From Chromohalobacter israelensis (GTDB lineage Bacteria; Pseudomonadota; Gammaproteobacteria; Pseudomonadales; Halomonadaceae): a stretch of DNA of 64,000 nucleotides. Positions 58,143 to 64,000 of the stretch are shown here, in pieces (the first letter of the stretch is position 1; each line of letters starts with the position of its first letter). The notes under the pieces are model-generated. The model worked only from the letters and a program-made list of their open reading frames with translations, had not been told where the DNA came from and did no database searches. A program made the position numbers and the translations under genes. Location of the stretch: contig JQNW01000001.1 of NCBI GenBank assembly GCA_000761475.1, positions 1-64,000 of the forward strand, written 5' to 3'.

Positions 58143-59105
58143 ATGTGGGCGACCCCCGCCAAGTTGCAGGCCAAGGGCATCATCGGCATGAACCGCCGCA
58201 ACATACGCTACATCGGGCGCTACAACGATCGCCGGCTTTATCCGCTGGTCGACGACAAGCTGCAGACCAAGCTGCTTGCCAAGCGCTACGGCATCACCAC
58301 GCCGGACCTGATCGGCACGGTGACCACTCAGTTCGGCGTCAAGCATGTCGCCGAAATGGTCGAGGCGTACCCCGGCTTCGTGATCAAGCCGGCCAAAGGC
58401 AGCGGCGGCAAGGGTATCCTCGTGGTCGAGCGGCAGCAGGATGGCGGCTATATCAAGCCCAGCGGCACGCGCATCGAGCGCCAGGACCTCGAGCGTCATG
58501 TCTCGAACATCCTTTCGGGGCTCTATTCGCTGGGTGGCTCGCCGGACGTCGCATTGATCGAGAGCCTGATCGCCTTCGATGAAGTGTTCGCGGCCTATAC
58601 CTACGAAGGCGTGCCCGATATCCGCGTCATCGTCTTTCGCGGCTATCCCGTGATGGCCATGATGCGACTCTCCACGGCAGCCTCGGACGGCAAGGCCAAC
58701 CTGCACCAGGGCGCGGTCGGCGTGGGGCTGGATATCACCACGGGCACGGCGCTGCGCGGCGTGCAATTCAACCGCCCTCGTGACGACCATCCCGACACCG
58801 GTCATGGGTTGGCGTCACTGCAGGTACCGGGGTGGGACGCCCTGCTCCATCTGGCGGCCAGCTGCTACGAGATGACGGGGCTCGGCTATCTGGGCACCGA
58901 CATGGTGCTCGACCGCCACCACGGGCCCATGCTTCTCGAGCTCAACGCACGCCCGGGGCTGGCCATTCAAATGGCCAATGGCGAGGGCTTGCGTCGGCGC
59001 CTGGACCTGATCGAGAAGCAGCCCGAACCCCGGTCGGTGGAGGCCAGGGTCGCCTTCGCGCAGCAGCATTTCGCCCGTCAGGGCGAACTGGCCGCCACGG
59101 CCTGA
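58143..59105 (+). CDS. Alpha-L-glutamate ligase-like ATP-grasp protein
   Basis: A 320-residue ATP-grasp enzyme. It has the ATP-binding VIKPAKGSGGKGI loop (near residue 80), an EVFAAYTYEGVPDIRV segment and the late metal-binding LLELNARPGLAIQ (near 262). It probably ligates an amino acid or peptide to an acceptor, and the acceptor is unknown. With the 7TM protein and the lipoprotein it forms a conserved three-gene set, predicted in ATP-grasp surveys to modify a surface or secreted molecule. Confidence 0.83.
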   Translation: MWATPAKLQAKGIIGMNRRNIRYIGRYNDRRLYPLVDDKLQTKLLAKRYGITTPDLIGTVTTQFGVKHVAEMVEAYPGFVIKPAKGSGGKGILVVERQQDGGYIKPSGTRIERQDLERHVSNILSGLYSLGGSPDVALIESLIAFDEVFAAYTYEGVPDIRVIVFRGYPVMAMMRLSTAASDGKANLHQGAVGVGLDITTGTALRGVQFNRPRDDHPDTGHGLASLQVPGWDALLHLAASCYEMTGLGYLGTDMVLDRHHGPMLLELNARPGLAIQMANGEGLRRRLDLIEKQPEPRSVEARVAFAQQHFARQGELAATA

Positions 59106-59189
59106 CCCGACGGCCGGTGGCGGGCGTTTCTGGCCCTGTCCGGGGCAACGGCGTAGAATGCCCGCACTCCCGAGAATGATGGTGTTGCG

Positions 59190-59639
59190 ATGCTCGATGC
59201 CCATGCGCTACTGACCCAGGCGGAACGCCAGTGCCAAACGCGCGGCGCGCGCTTCACGCCCATACGCCGCCGCGTGCTGGAAATGATCGCCACCGCGCCC
59301 GGCGGCCTCAAGGCCTATGATCTGCTGGACCGGCTCGCCGCCGAGCATGCCTCGGCGCGGCCACCGACCGTCTATCGCGCCCTGGAATTTCTCATCGAGC
59401 AAGGCCTGGTGCATCGCATCGAGTCGCTCAATGCCTATGTGGCCTGCCCTTGCCCCGAACACGCGCATGGCTTTCAGCTGCTGATATGCCGCGCCTGCGG
59501 ACGCGTGGAAGAGCTGCACATGGACGAGGTCGGCGAACAGCTCAGCCAAGGGGCAAGACAGCAAGGCTATCGAATCGAACGCCAGACCATCGAATTATTG
59601 GGACTATGCGCCGACTGCCATCAGGCGGCATCGGCGTAA
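59190..59639 (+). CDS. zur: Fur-family regulator, zinc-uptake type (Zur)
   Basis: A 149-residue Fur-superfamily repressor with a winged helix ([22 protein letters not shown], split near residues 52-73) and two structural zinc CxxC pairs (CRAC near 95-98 and CADC near 142-145). The Cys pattern [15 protein letters not shown] fits Zur better than Fur. It lies alone between the ATP-grasp cluster and hisI. No zinc transporter gene is in the window. Confidence 0.85.
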   Translation: MLDAHALLTQAERQCQTRGARFTPIRRRVLEMIATAPGGLKAYDLLDRLAAEHASARPPTVYRALEFLIEQGLVHRIESLNAYVACPCPEHAHGFQLLICRACGRVEELHMDEVGEQLSQGARQQGYRIERQTIELLGLCADCHQAASA

Positions 59640-59668
59640 TCCTTTTCCACGCAAGCGGTGATGCCCAC

Positions 59669-60109
59669 ATGACACAGCGGTTCAAGCAGCTCGAGACAGC
59701 GGCGCAAGATACTCGCGAAGCCACTCGTGACCTTCTCGATGCCGCGCGCTGGAACGACGCCGGACTGATCCCGGCGATCGCGCAGCAGCACGACAGTGGC
59801 GAGGTTCTGATGATGGCGTGGATGAACCGCGCCGCCCTGGAAGAAACCCTCGCCACGGGGCGCGTCTGCTACTGGTCACGCTCGCGCGGCAAGCCGTGGC
59901 GCAAGGGAGAGTCGTCGGGTCAGGTCCAGCAACTGGTCACCGCCCACCTGGATTGCGACGGCGACACCCTGCTGCTCGGCGTCGATCAGCAAGGTCCGGC
60001 CTGTCATACCGGGCGACGCAGTTGCTTCTACGTGGCTCTCGGCGCGGACACCGCGCATGTCGACAGCGCTCCCCTGGTCGACCCGCACGAACTCTACGGC
60101 GAGCGCTGA
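59669..60109 (+). CDS. hisI: Phosphoribosyl-AMP cyclohydrolase
   Basis: Third step of histidine synthesis, opening the adenine ring of phosphoribosyl-AMP. The 146-residue enzyme has the core [12 protein letters not shown], the [12 protein letters not shown] loop, the DCDGD metal site and the [10 protein letters not shown] zinc ligands. The N-terminal 30 residues are longer than in many HisI. It is separated from other his genes and sits one base upstream of yidD. The ribosome-binding site is weak. Confidence 0.92.
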   Translation: MTQRFKQLETAAQDTREATRDLLDAARWNDAGLIPAIAQQHDSGEVLMMAWMNRAALEETLATGRVCYWSRSRGKPWRKGESSGQVQQLVTAHLDCDGDTLLLGVDQQGPACHTGRRSCFYVALGADTAHVDSAPLVDPHELYGER

Positions 60110-60110
60110 G

Positions 60111-60428
60111 ATGCGGCCCGGCAAGCGTCGGCCGCTCACGCGCCTGCCGTTCGCACTGCTTTCCTGGGGCATGATCGGGTTATTGCGTGTCTACCAATAC
60201 GGCATCAGCCCCCTGCTCGGGCCGCGCTGCCGTTTCTGGCCGAGCTGCTCGCAATACGCGGTGGAAGCCATTCAGGTGCACGGCCCGCTGAAGGGTGCCT
60301 GGCTGGCGCTCAAGCGGATCGTGAAATGCCACCCGGGCCACCCCGGCGGTGTCGACCCCGTGCCGCCGGGGCCTCACGAGACACCGCGAAAGACGTCCAC
60401 GCACGACGATGAGCCCTCCTCCCGCTGA
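60111..60428 (+). CDS. yidD: Membrane protein insertion efficiency factor YidD
   Basis: A 105-residue Haemolytic-domain (DUF37) protein that aids YidC-dependent membrane insertion. The motif [15 protein letters not shown] (near residues 35-49) and the later [13 protein letters not shown] are diagnostic. It usually lies between rnpA and yidC near the origin. Here it follows hisI by one base. The C-terminal tail is polar and poorly conserved. Confidence 0.92.
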   Translation: MRPGKRRPLTRLPFALLSWGMIGLLRVYQYGISPLLGPRCRFWPSCSQYAVEAIQVHGPLKGAWLALKRIVKCHPGHPGGVDPVPPGPHETPRKTSTHDDEPSSR

Positions 60429-60465
60429 CGTCGACGTACGCGCGAGCGAGGGCGTCGCGCACCAC

Positions 60466-60876
60466 TCAGGCGGCGCGTTCGGCCACGGAAAAGATCCGCT
60501 CCAGCATGGCATGCAGGCCGTTGCTGCGCGTCGGCGACAGGTGCTTGTCGAGGCCGAGCTCGACCAGGAAGTCCGGTGGCGTCGCCTGGATTTCACTGGG
60601 GGAACGGTCGTTGTAGATGCGCAGCAGCACGGCGATCAGCCCCGAGACGATCGCGGCATCGGATGTCGCCTCGAAATGCAGGCGCCCTTCTTCCAGCCGG
60701 TCATGCATCCAGACATTGGACTGACAGCCCTGGATCTTGGTGTCCTCGCGCTTCAGTTCATCGGGAAACGTCGGCAGTTGCTTTCCCATGTCGATGATGT
60801 ACTGGTAACGATCCATCCAGTTGTCGAACATGGCAAACTCGTCGACGAGTTCGGCTTGCGCCTCGCGTGCCGTCAT
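60466..60876 (-). CDS. sufE: Sulfur acceptor protein SufE
   Basis: Accepts persulfide sulfur from SufS or CsdA for Fe-S cluster building. The 136-residue protein has the active Cys in KIQGCQSNVWMH (near residue 50) and a long helical C-terminus. The family fold is clear from the preceding YIIDMGKQLP stretch. No suf operon is adjacent, so it may be the CsdE/SufE free copy. It ends 38 bases from the convergent yidD. Confidence 0.91.
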   Translation of the reverse strand: MTAREAQAELVDEFAMFDNWMDRYQYIIDMGKQLPTFPDELKREDTKIQGCQSNVWMHDRLEEGRLHFEATSDAAIVSGLIAVLLRIYNDRSPSEIQATPPDFLVELGLDKHLSPTRSNGLHAMLERIFSVAERAA

Positions 60877-60904
60877 GTCGCCTCCTCACGGGGTAAAACC
60901 TGCA

Positions 60905-62098
60905 TTATAACGTGCCATCGTCTGACGTGTCGGCCTCCACGAGCCGGTGATGCGCCAATTGACGGTGCCATTCCTCCGCCTCGGCATGCAGGTAGCGCGC
61001 CGTGGTATCCAGTCGCGCGTGGCGAGCCGTGCGCGCCAGATAACGCAATTCCACGCCGGCCTGTGCCTGATGCGTCAGTGCGGTATGACGCAGCCAATGG
61101 GGCGTGGCGTGCCGCAAGGGGGCGCGCCGGGCATCGGGAAGATCGTCGAGGGCGCGGTAGCCTAACTGAAACGTCTCGCGAATCAGCCGATACAGCTGGT
61201 TATCTCCCACGCCGCGACGGCCGTCCAGCGCGCGCAGCAACGGCGTGGCGTCCCCCGGCTGCGGGTGAGGCGCAAGCCCCAGGGTCTCGCGCCAATCCAC
61301 GAGAAGCGACAGCATGTCCGGCGGTACCGGCACGTGCGCGAGCTTGTCGCCCTTCCCCACGACCTGCCACCACCAGCGCCCCTCGCGCTGAATGAAATCT
61401 CCCATCCGCGCGGCGGCCATCTCGCTGAGCCGGGGCGCCAGCAGATACGCGAAGCCGAACAAGAAGCGTCGCCGCGCCCAGCGATAACGCTGGGCGTTCG
61501 TCGCCTCGCTGGCGGGCGGGGTCTGCAGCCACGCCCAGAAACGCTGCCACAACGCACGCTCGAGGTACCGCTCGACGCCCTCGCGGCGGTTATCCATGCG
61601 TCGCCGCTTGTCGCGCATCAGCCGAAACGGGTTGTGCTCGACCCACCCTGCCTCGACCAGCCACGCGAACATGCCCTGCAGGATGACCAGTGCCTGGCGC
61701 CGGCTCGCCGCCGAGAGTGGCTGACGAAACGGTCGCCAATCCGTCGCGGCACGCGGCCGCGACGGCCCTACCCAGCGTGATGCCGGTTGCGGATCGGCCA
61801 GGAAGCGCTCGAAGGCGTCCAGCGTCTCGCGACGCACCGACGCCAGAGTCTCGCCACGGCATTCCAGCCACAGCAGCAGCCGCTCGGCTTCCTTGCGGTA
61901 GGCGCGCCAGGTCTGCGGGCTCGTCTGGAACTCGCGCAACCAGGCGGCCACGGCCTCCACGTCGGTGCGCGCCGAAATGCGCACGCCATCGCCCGCCACT
62001 GCCCGGCTGACCCCGGGCATTGCCAAGCCGTCATGGTCGGGCATGGCCGGCACCTGGGTATCGAGCACCGTGAGCGCCATCGAAGCCTCATCGCGCAT
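60905..62098 (-). CDS. Tyrosine recombinase / site-specific integrase
   Basis: A 397-residue phage-integrase-family protein. The catalytic set is complete: Arg in LAPRLSEMAA, a Lys in VGKGDKLAHVP, HWLRH with its His and Arg, His in ARHARLDTT and the nucleophile Tyr in TARYLH. An N-terminal SAM-like core-binding domain precedes it. It is longer than XerC/XerD (about 300). In-frame starts exist at 62161 (TTG), 62098 and 62080, and the last has a GAGG at good spacing. It diverges from a KfrA-like gene, 5.3 kb right of dif. Confidence 0.87.
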   Translation of the reverse strand: MRDEASMALTVLDTQVPAMPDHDGLAMPGVSRAVAGDGVRISARTDVEAVAAWLREFQTSPQTWRAYRKEAERLLLWLECRGETLASVRRETLDAFERFLADPQPASRWVGPSRPRAATDWRPFRQPLSAASRRQALVILQGMFAWLVEAGWVEHNPFRLMRDKRRRMDNRREGVERYLERALWQRFWAWLQTPPASEATNAQRYRWARRRFLFGFAYLLAPRLSEMAAARMGDFIQREGRWWWQVVGKGDKLAHVPVPPDMLSLLVDWRETLGLAPHPQPGDATPLLRALDGRRGVGDNQLYRLIRETFQLGYRALDDLPDARRAPLRHATPHWLRHTALTHQAQAGVELRYLARTARHARLDTTARYLHAEAEEWHRQLAHHRLVEADTSDDGTL

Positions 62099-62157
62099 AC
62101 TGCCTGCCCTGCTGGTAGTGAGTGTCGAGCGCAGTGTCGCGCCATGACGGCAAATAA

Positions 62158-62181
62158 TCAAGATAATGCGCGTAATCTTGA
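62158..62181. promoter_or_regulatory. Palindrome 1 between recombinase and KfrA-like gene
   Basis: An imperfect 24-bp palindrome TCAAGAT-AAT-GCGC-GTA-ATCTTGA centred on GCGC, with perfect 7-bp outer arms. It lies 60 bases upstream of the recombinase ATG, in the AT-rich divergent gap, and is a candidate operator for the KfrA-like protein. Confidence 0.6.
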
Positions 62182-62208
62182 ATTTTATGACTATTTCGTA
62201 GTGTAAGA

Positions 62209-62228
62209 TACGTAAAATGTTTTATGTA
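62209..62228. promoter_or_regulatory. Palindrome 2 between recombinase and KfrA-like gene
   Basis: A 20-bp near-palindrome TACGTAAAAT-GTTTTATGTA (two mismatched positions from one pair) about 80 bases upstream of the KfrA-like ATG. It differs in sequence from palindrome 1, so it may bind another regulator or overlap a promoter. Confidence 0.5.
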
Positions 62229-62310
62229 ATGTTTGCCAAACACCGACAACGCGATATGCTGTGCAAAAGACGACAACGCCCCACATGGCGCCCGGGATAG
62301 AGGACACGAC

Positions 62311-63276
62311 ATGGCCCGCAACGGCATTCAATACGAAGACGTACAGCGCGCTATCGATACGCTGCTGCGTCGAGACGAGGCGCCCACCGTGCAGAAAATC
62401 CGGGACATACTGGGCACGGGCAGCTTCACGACCATCAGCGATCACCTGCGGGAATGGCGGCTGCGACGAGAGCGCAACCGGGATGTCACGCCCGGCGATG
62501 CCCCACCGGAGCCGCTGCAGGAATGGATGAAGGACCTCTGGGAAAGGGCTCAGGCGCTGGCGGCAGAGTCGCTGACGCATTATCGCCAGGAGGCCGACCG
62601 GCGCGTCGAAGAGGCACATGCAGAGACTCAGGCCGCCCTGCGCAAGACGGCGGATACCGAAGAACGCCTCGCGGCGCTGAACACGCATTTCGAGCAGGCC
62701 CAGGCACGCCTGGAAGAAAAGACCGTGCAACTGGCCAATGCGCAAAGCGAAGCCCAGGCGGCTCGTCAGCAGGAAGCGCAACAGGCGCGTCGCGTGCAGC
62801 AGCTGAACGACGAATGCGAGGCGCATCAGCGCCAACTGGAAGCGTTACGCGCGGAGCACAAGGATGCCCTGGCGAATGCGACGCGTGAGCACCAGGCGCA
62901 GTTGAAGCAGGAAGAACAGCGCCATGAAGCGGCCGAGGCGCGCCTGATGGGACTGCTCGACGACGCGCGCCAGGAGCGACACAACGCCGAGAAACAGGCG
63001 GAAAAACGCACCGAGGCGCTGGAAAAGAAACTCGAACGCGTGAACGCCGAGCTCACCGAACAGCGACGCCACTACACGGCGCTGGAAGAAAAGGCACGCA
63101 ACGAGGCCTCCCAGCGTCAGGCGCTGGAAAGCAAGCTGCGGGAAAGCCAGGGCCAGCTGCAGCAGGCGCAGAGCGACAACCGGCGCATGGAGCGCGAACT
63201 CGAGCAGCAGCATGCCCTCAATCGCGAGTTGCGCGAGAAATTGGCGCGCCTGCCCCTGCCCCCGTTCGTCGTCTGA
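62311..63276 (+). CDS. KfrA-like DNA-binding protein with long coiled coil
   Basis: A 321-residue protein. The N-terminal helix-turn-helix part (about residues 1-60, GIQYEDVQRAIDTLL and IRDILGTGSFTTISDHLREW) is the KfrA/plasmid replication region DNA-binding domain, and residues about 75-310 form a nearly continuous Gln/Glu/Ala/Arg coiled coil. Plasmid KfrA autoregulates and helps segregation as a filament. This chromosomal copy diverges from a tyrosine recombinase. AGAGGA supports the ATG at 62311. The role is not established. Confidence 0.82.
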   Translation: MARNGIQYEDVQRAIDTLLRRDEAPTVQKIRDILGTGSFTTISDHLREWRLRRERNRDVTPGDAPPEPLQEWMKDLWERAQALAAESLTHYRQEADRRVEEAHAETQAALRKTADTEERLAALNTHFEQAQARLEEKTVQLANAQSEAQAARQQEAQQARRVQQLNDECEAHQRQLEALRAEHKDALANATREHQAQLKQEEQRHEAAEARLMGLLDDARQERHNAEKQAEKRTEALEKKLERVNAELTEQRRHYTALEEKARNEASQRQALESKLRESQGQLQQAQSDNRRMERELEQQHALNRELREKLARLPLPPFVV

Positions 63277-63330
63277 CCCGCCCTTGCTTGACCTGGCTCA
63301 CCACCCCTCATGAATGCCCCGGAAACGACA

Positions 63331-63353
63331 AAAGCCCGCACGAGGCGGGCTTT
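63331..63353. terminator. Bidirectional terminator between KfrA-like gene and nfuA
   Basis: A stem AAAGCCCGC / GCGGGCTTT with a 5-base loop, flanked by A and T runs on either side, so it can work for both convergent genes. It lies 54 bases after the KfrA-like stop. Confidence 0.75.
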
Positions 63354-63436
63354 CGATCGTTTTCCGGGCGACACGCGCCTTGCCGGGTACGTCCCCGGAT
63401 ACCGACGAGACAGGTGCCGGCTGGGCGCCTGACGCG

Positions 63437-64000
63437 TCAGCGATAATAGGCGTTGGTGTCGTCCGTGTGGTCGGTCACATCGCGGATGCCGGCAAGTTCG
63501 GGCACGCGCTCGATCAAGGTCTTCTCGACCCCTTCCTTGAGCGTGAGATCGACCGCGGCACACCCCTGGCAGCCGCCACCGAACTGCAGCACGGCAACGT
63601 TTTCCTCTGTCAGCTGCATCAGGCGGATCTCGCCACCATGCGCGGCCAGGCCCGGATTGATCTCGCTGTAGAGCACGTAGTTGACGCGATCTTCGAGGGG
63701 GCTGTCCGCATTGACCTTGGGCATCTTGGCGTTGGGCGCCTTGATGGTCAGCTGGCCACCCATGCGGTCCGCGTTGAAGTCGACCACCGCCTCTTCGAGA
63801 AACGCGATGCTGTTCTTCTCGAGGTAGACCGTGATCTTGTCCAGGTCGAGGCGCTCATCGCTGGGTTCTTCCTCGCCCGGGCGACAATAGGCCAGGCACG
63901 TCTCGGCGTAGGGGGTGCCCGGCTGCGTGATGAAGATACGCACCGCAATGCCTTCGACGTTCTGCTTGGCCAACAGCTCGGCGAGGTATTCCTGAGCGTT
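63437..64000 (-). CDS. nfuA: Fe-S biogenesis protein NfuA (5' end beyond the window)
   Basis: Carrier of 4Fe-4S clusters. The visible 187 codons cover an N-terminal degenerate A-type scaffold domain ([17 protein letters not shown]) and the C-terminal Nfu domain with the cluster-binding CQGC in [13 protein letters not shown]. The frame stays open to base 64000 and the translation of 63974-64000 ([10 protein letters not shown]) matches the NfuA N-terminal region, so the gene runs off the edge. A start codon seen at 63973 is internal. Confidence 0.93.
   Translation of the reverse strand, partial: NAQEYLAELLAKQNVEGIAVRIFITQPGTPYAETCLAYCRPGEEEPSDERLDLDKITVYLEKNSIAFLEEAVVDFNADRMGGQLTIKAPNAKMPKVNADSPLEDRVNYVLYSEINPGLAAHGGEIRLMQLTEENVAVLQFGGGCQGCAAVDLTLKEGVEKTLIERVPELAGIRDVTDHTDDTNAYYR

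Noticed and set aside
60905-62098. The recombinase as XerC or XerD acting at dif
   Set aside because: It is about 100 residues longer than XerC/XerD and is paired with a KfrA-like gene. The housekeeping Xer genes are expected elsewhere.
62250-63276. Prophage or genomic island boundary at the integrase
   Set aside because: No tRNA gene, attachment-site repeat or phage gene was seen on either side, and flanking genes (sufE, nfuA) are housekeeping.

Overview
The window comes from a high-GC, halophilic gammaproteobacterium of the family Halomonadaceae, very probably Chromohalobacter (C. salexigens-like). The reasons are the complete ectoine operon ectABC, the codon and GC character of every gene, and the gene orders fmdB-aspS-yebC-ruvCAB-ybgC-tolQRAB-pal-cpoB and ubiG-phosphatase. 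It is ordinary chromosome with few accessory elements.

Layout. 0-10 kb: 3' end of a 5S rRNA and its terminator, then prfC, a TatD-type hydrolase, ygfZ (reverse), a small HMA-like protein with an OsmC protein, uvrB, class I fumarase and cardiolipin synthase. 10-16.3 kb: a HypT-like LysR regulator, an NMN adenylyltransferase-Nudix fusion, YihY, acylphosphatase, and a reverse nucleoside/sugar salvage group (2-hydroxyacid dehydrogenase, ribokinase-like kinase, nucleoside hydrolase). 16.5-27 kb: one long forward gene train for translation, recombination and the Tol-Pal envelope machine. 27-33.5 kb: YciK, ubiG with a HAD phosphatase (reverse), galU, a UDP-glucose dehydrogenase homologue lacking its catalytic Cys, sodB and a coiled-coil membrane protein. 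33.6-42.6 kb: tamA-tamB, ychJ, msrA, a YheT-type hydrolase and a second LysR. 42.7-48.5 kb: a reverse dipeptide-type ABC operon. 48.6-55.4 kb: carbonic anhydrase, glutathione reductase, a group II intron sitting directly after the gor terminator, then ectABC. 55.4-64 kb: a dif site, a three-gene cluster (protease-like lipoprotein, inactive transglutaminase/7TM protein, ATP-grasp), zur, hisI, yidD, sufE, a tyrosine recombinase divergent from a KfrA-like DNA-binding protein, and nfuA cut by the window edge.

The main large-scale signal is the replication terminus. A 28-bp dif-like sequence lies at 55530-55557. FtsK-orienting motifs (GGGNAGGG) are all on the + strand to its left (eleven found) and all on the - strand to its right (four found), so polarity flips at dif. 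Most genes left of dif run toward it, with the fork. An rRNA operon, the ectoine operon and a recombinase/KfrA-like pair therefore all lie within about 56 kb of the terminus.

Other points worth following are the catalytically altered UGD homologue beside galU, a long inverted repeat that can cover the start codon of the peptide-binding-protein gene, a nested inverted repeat upstream of sodB, and the surface-modification-type ATP-grasp cluster beside ectABC. All coordinates and motifs were read by eye; no database search was run.
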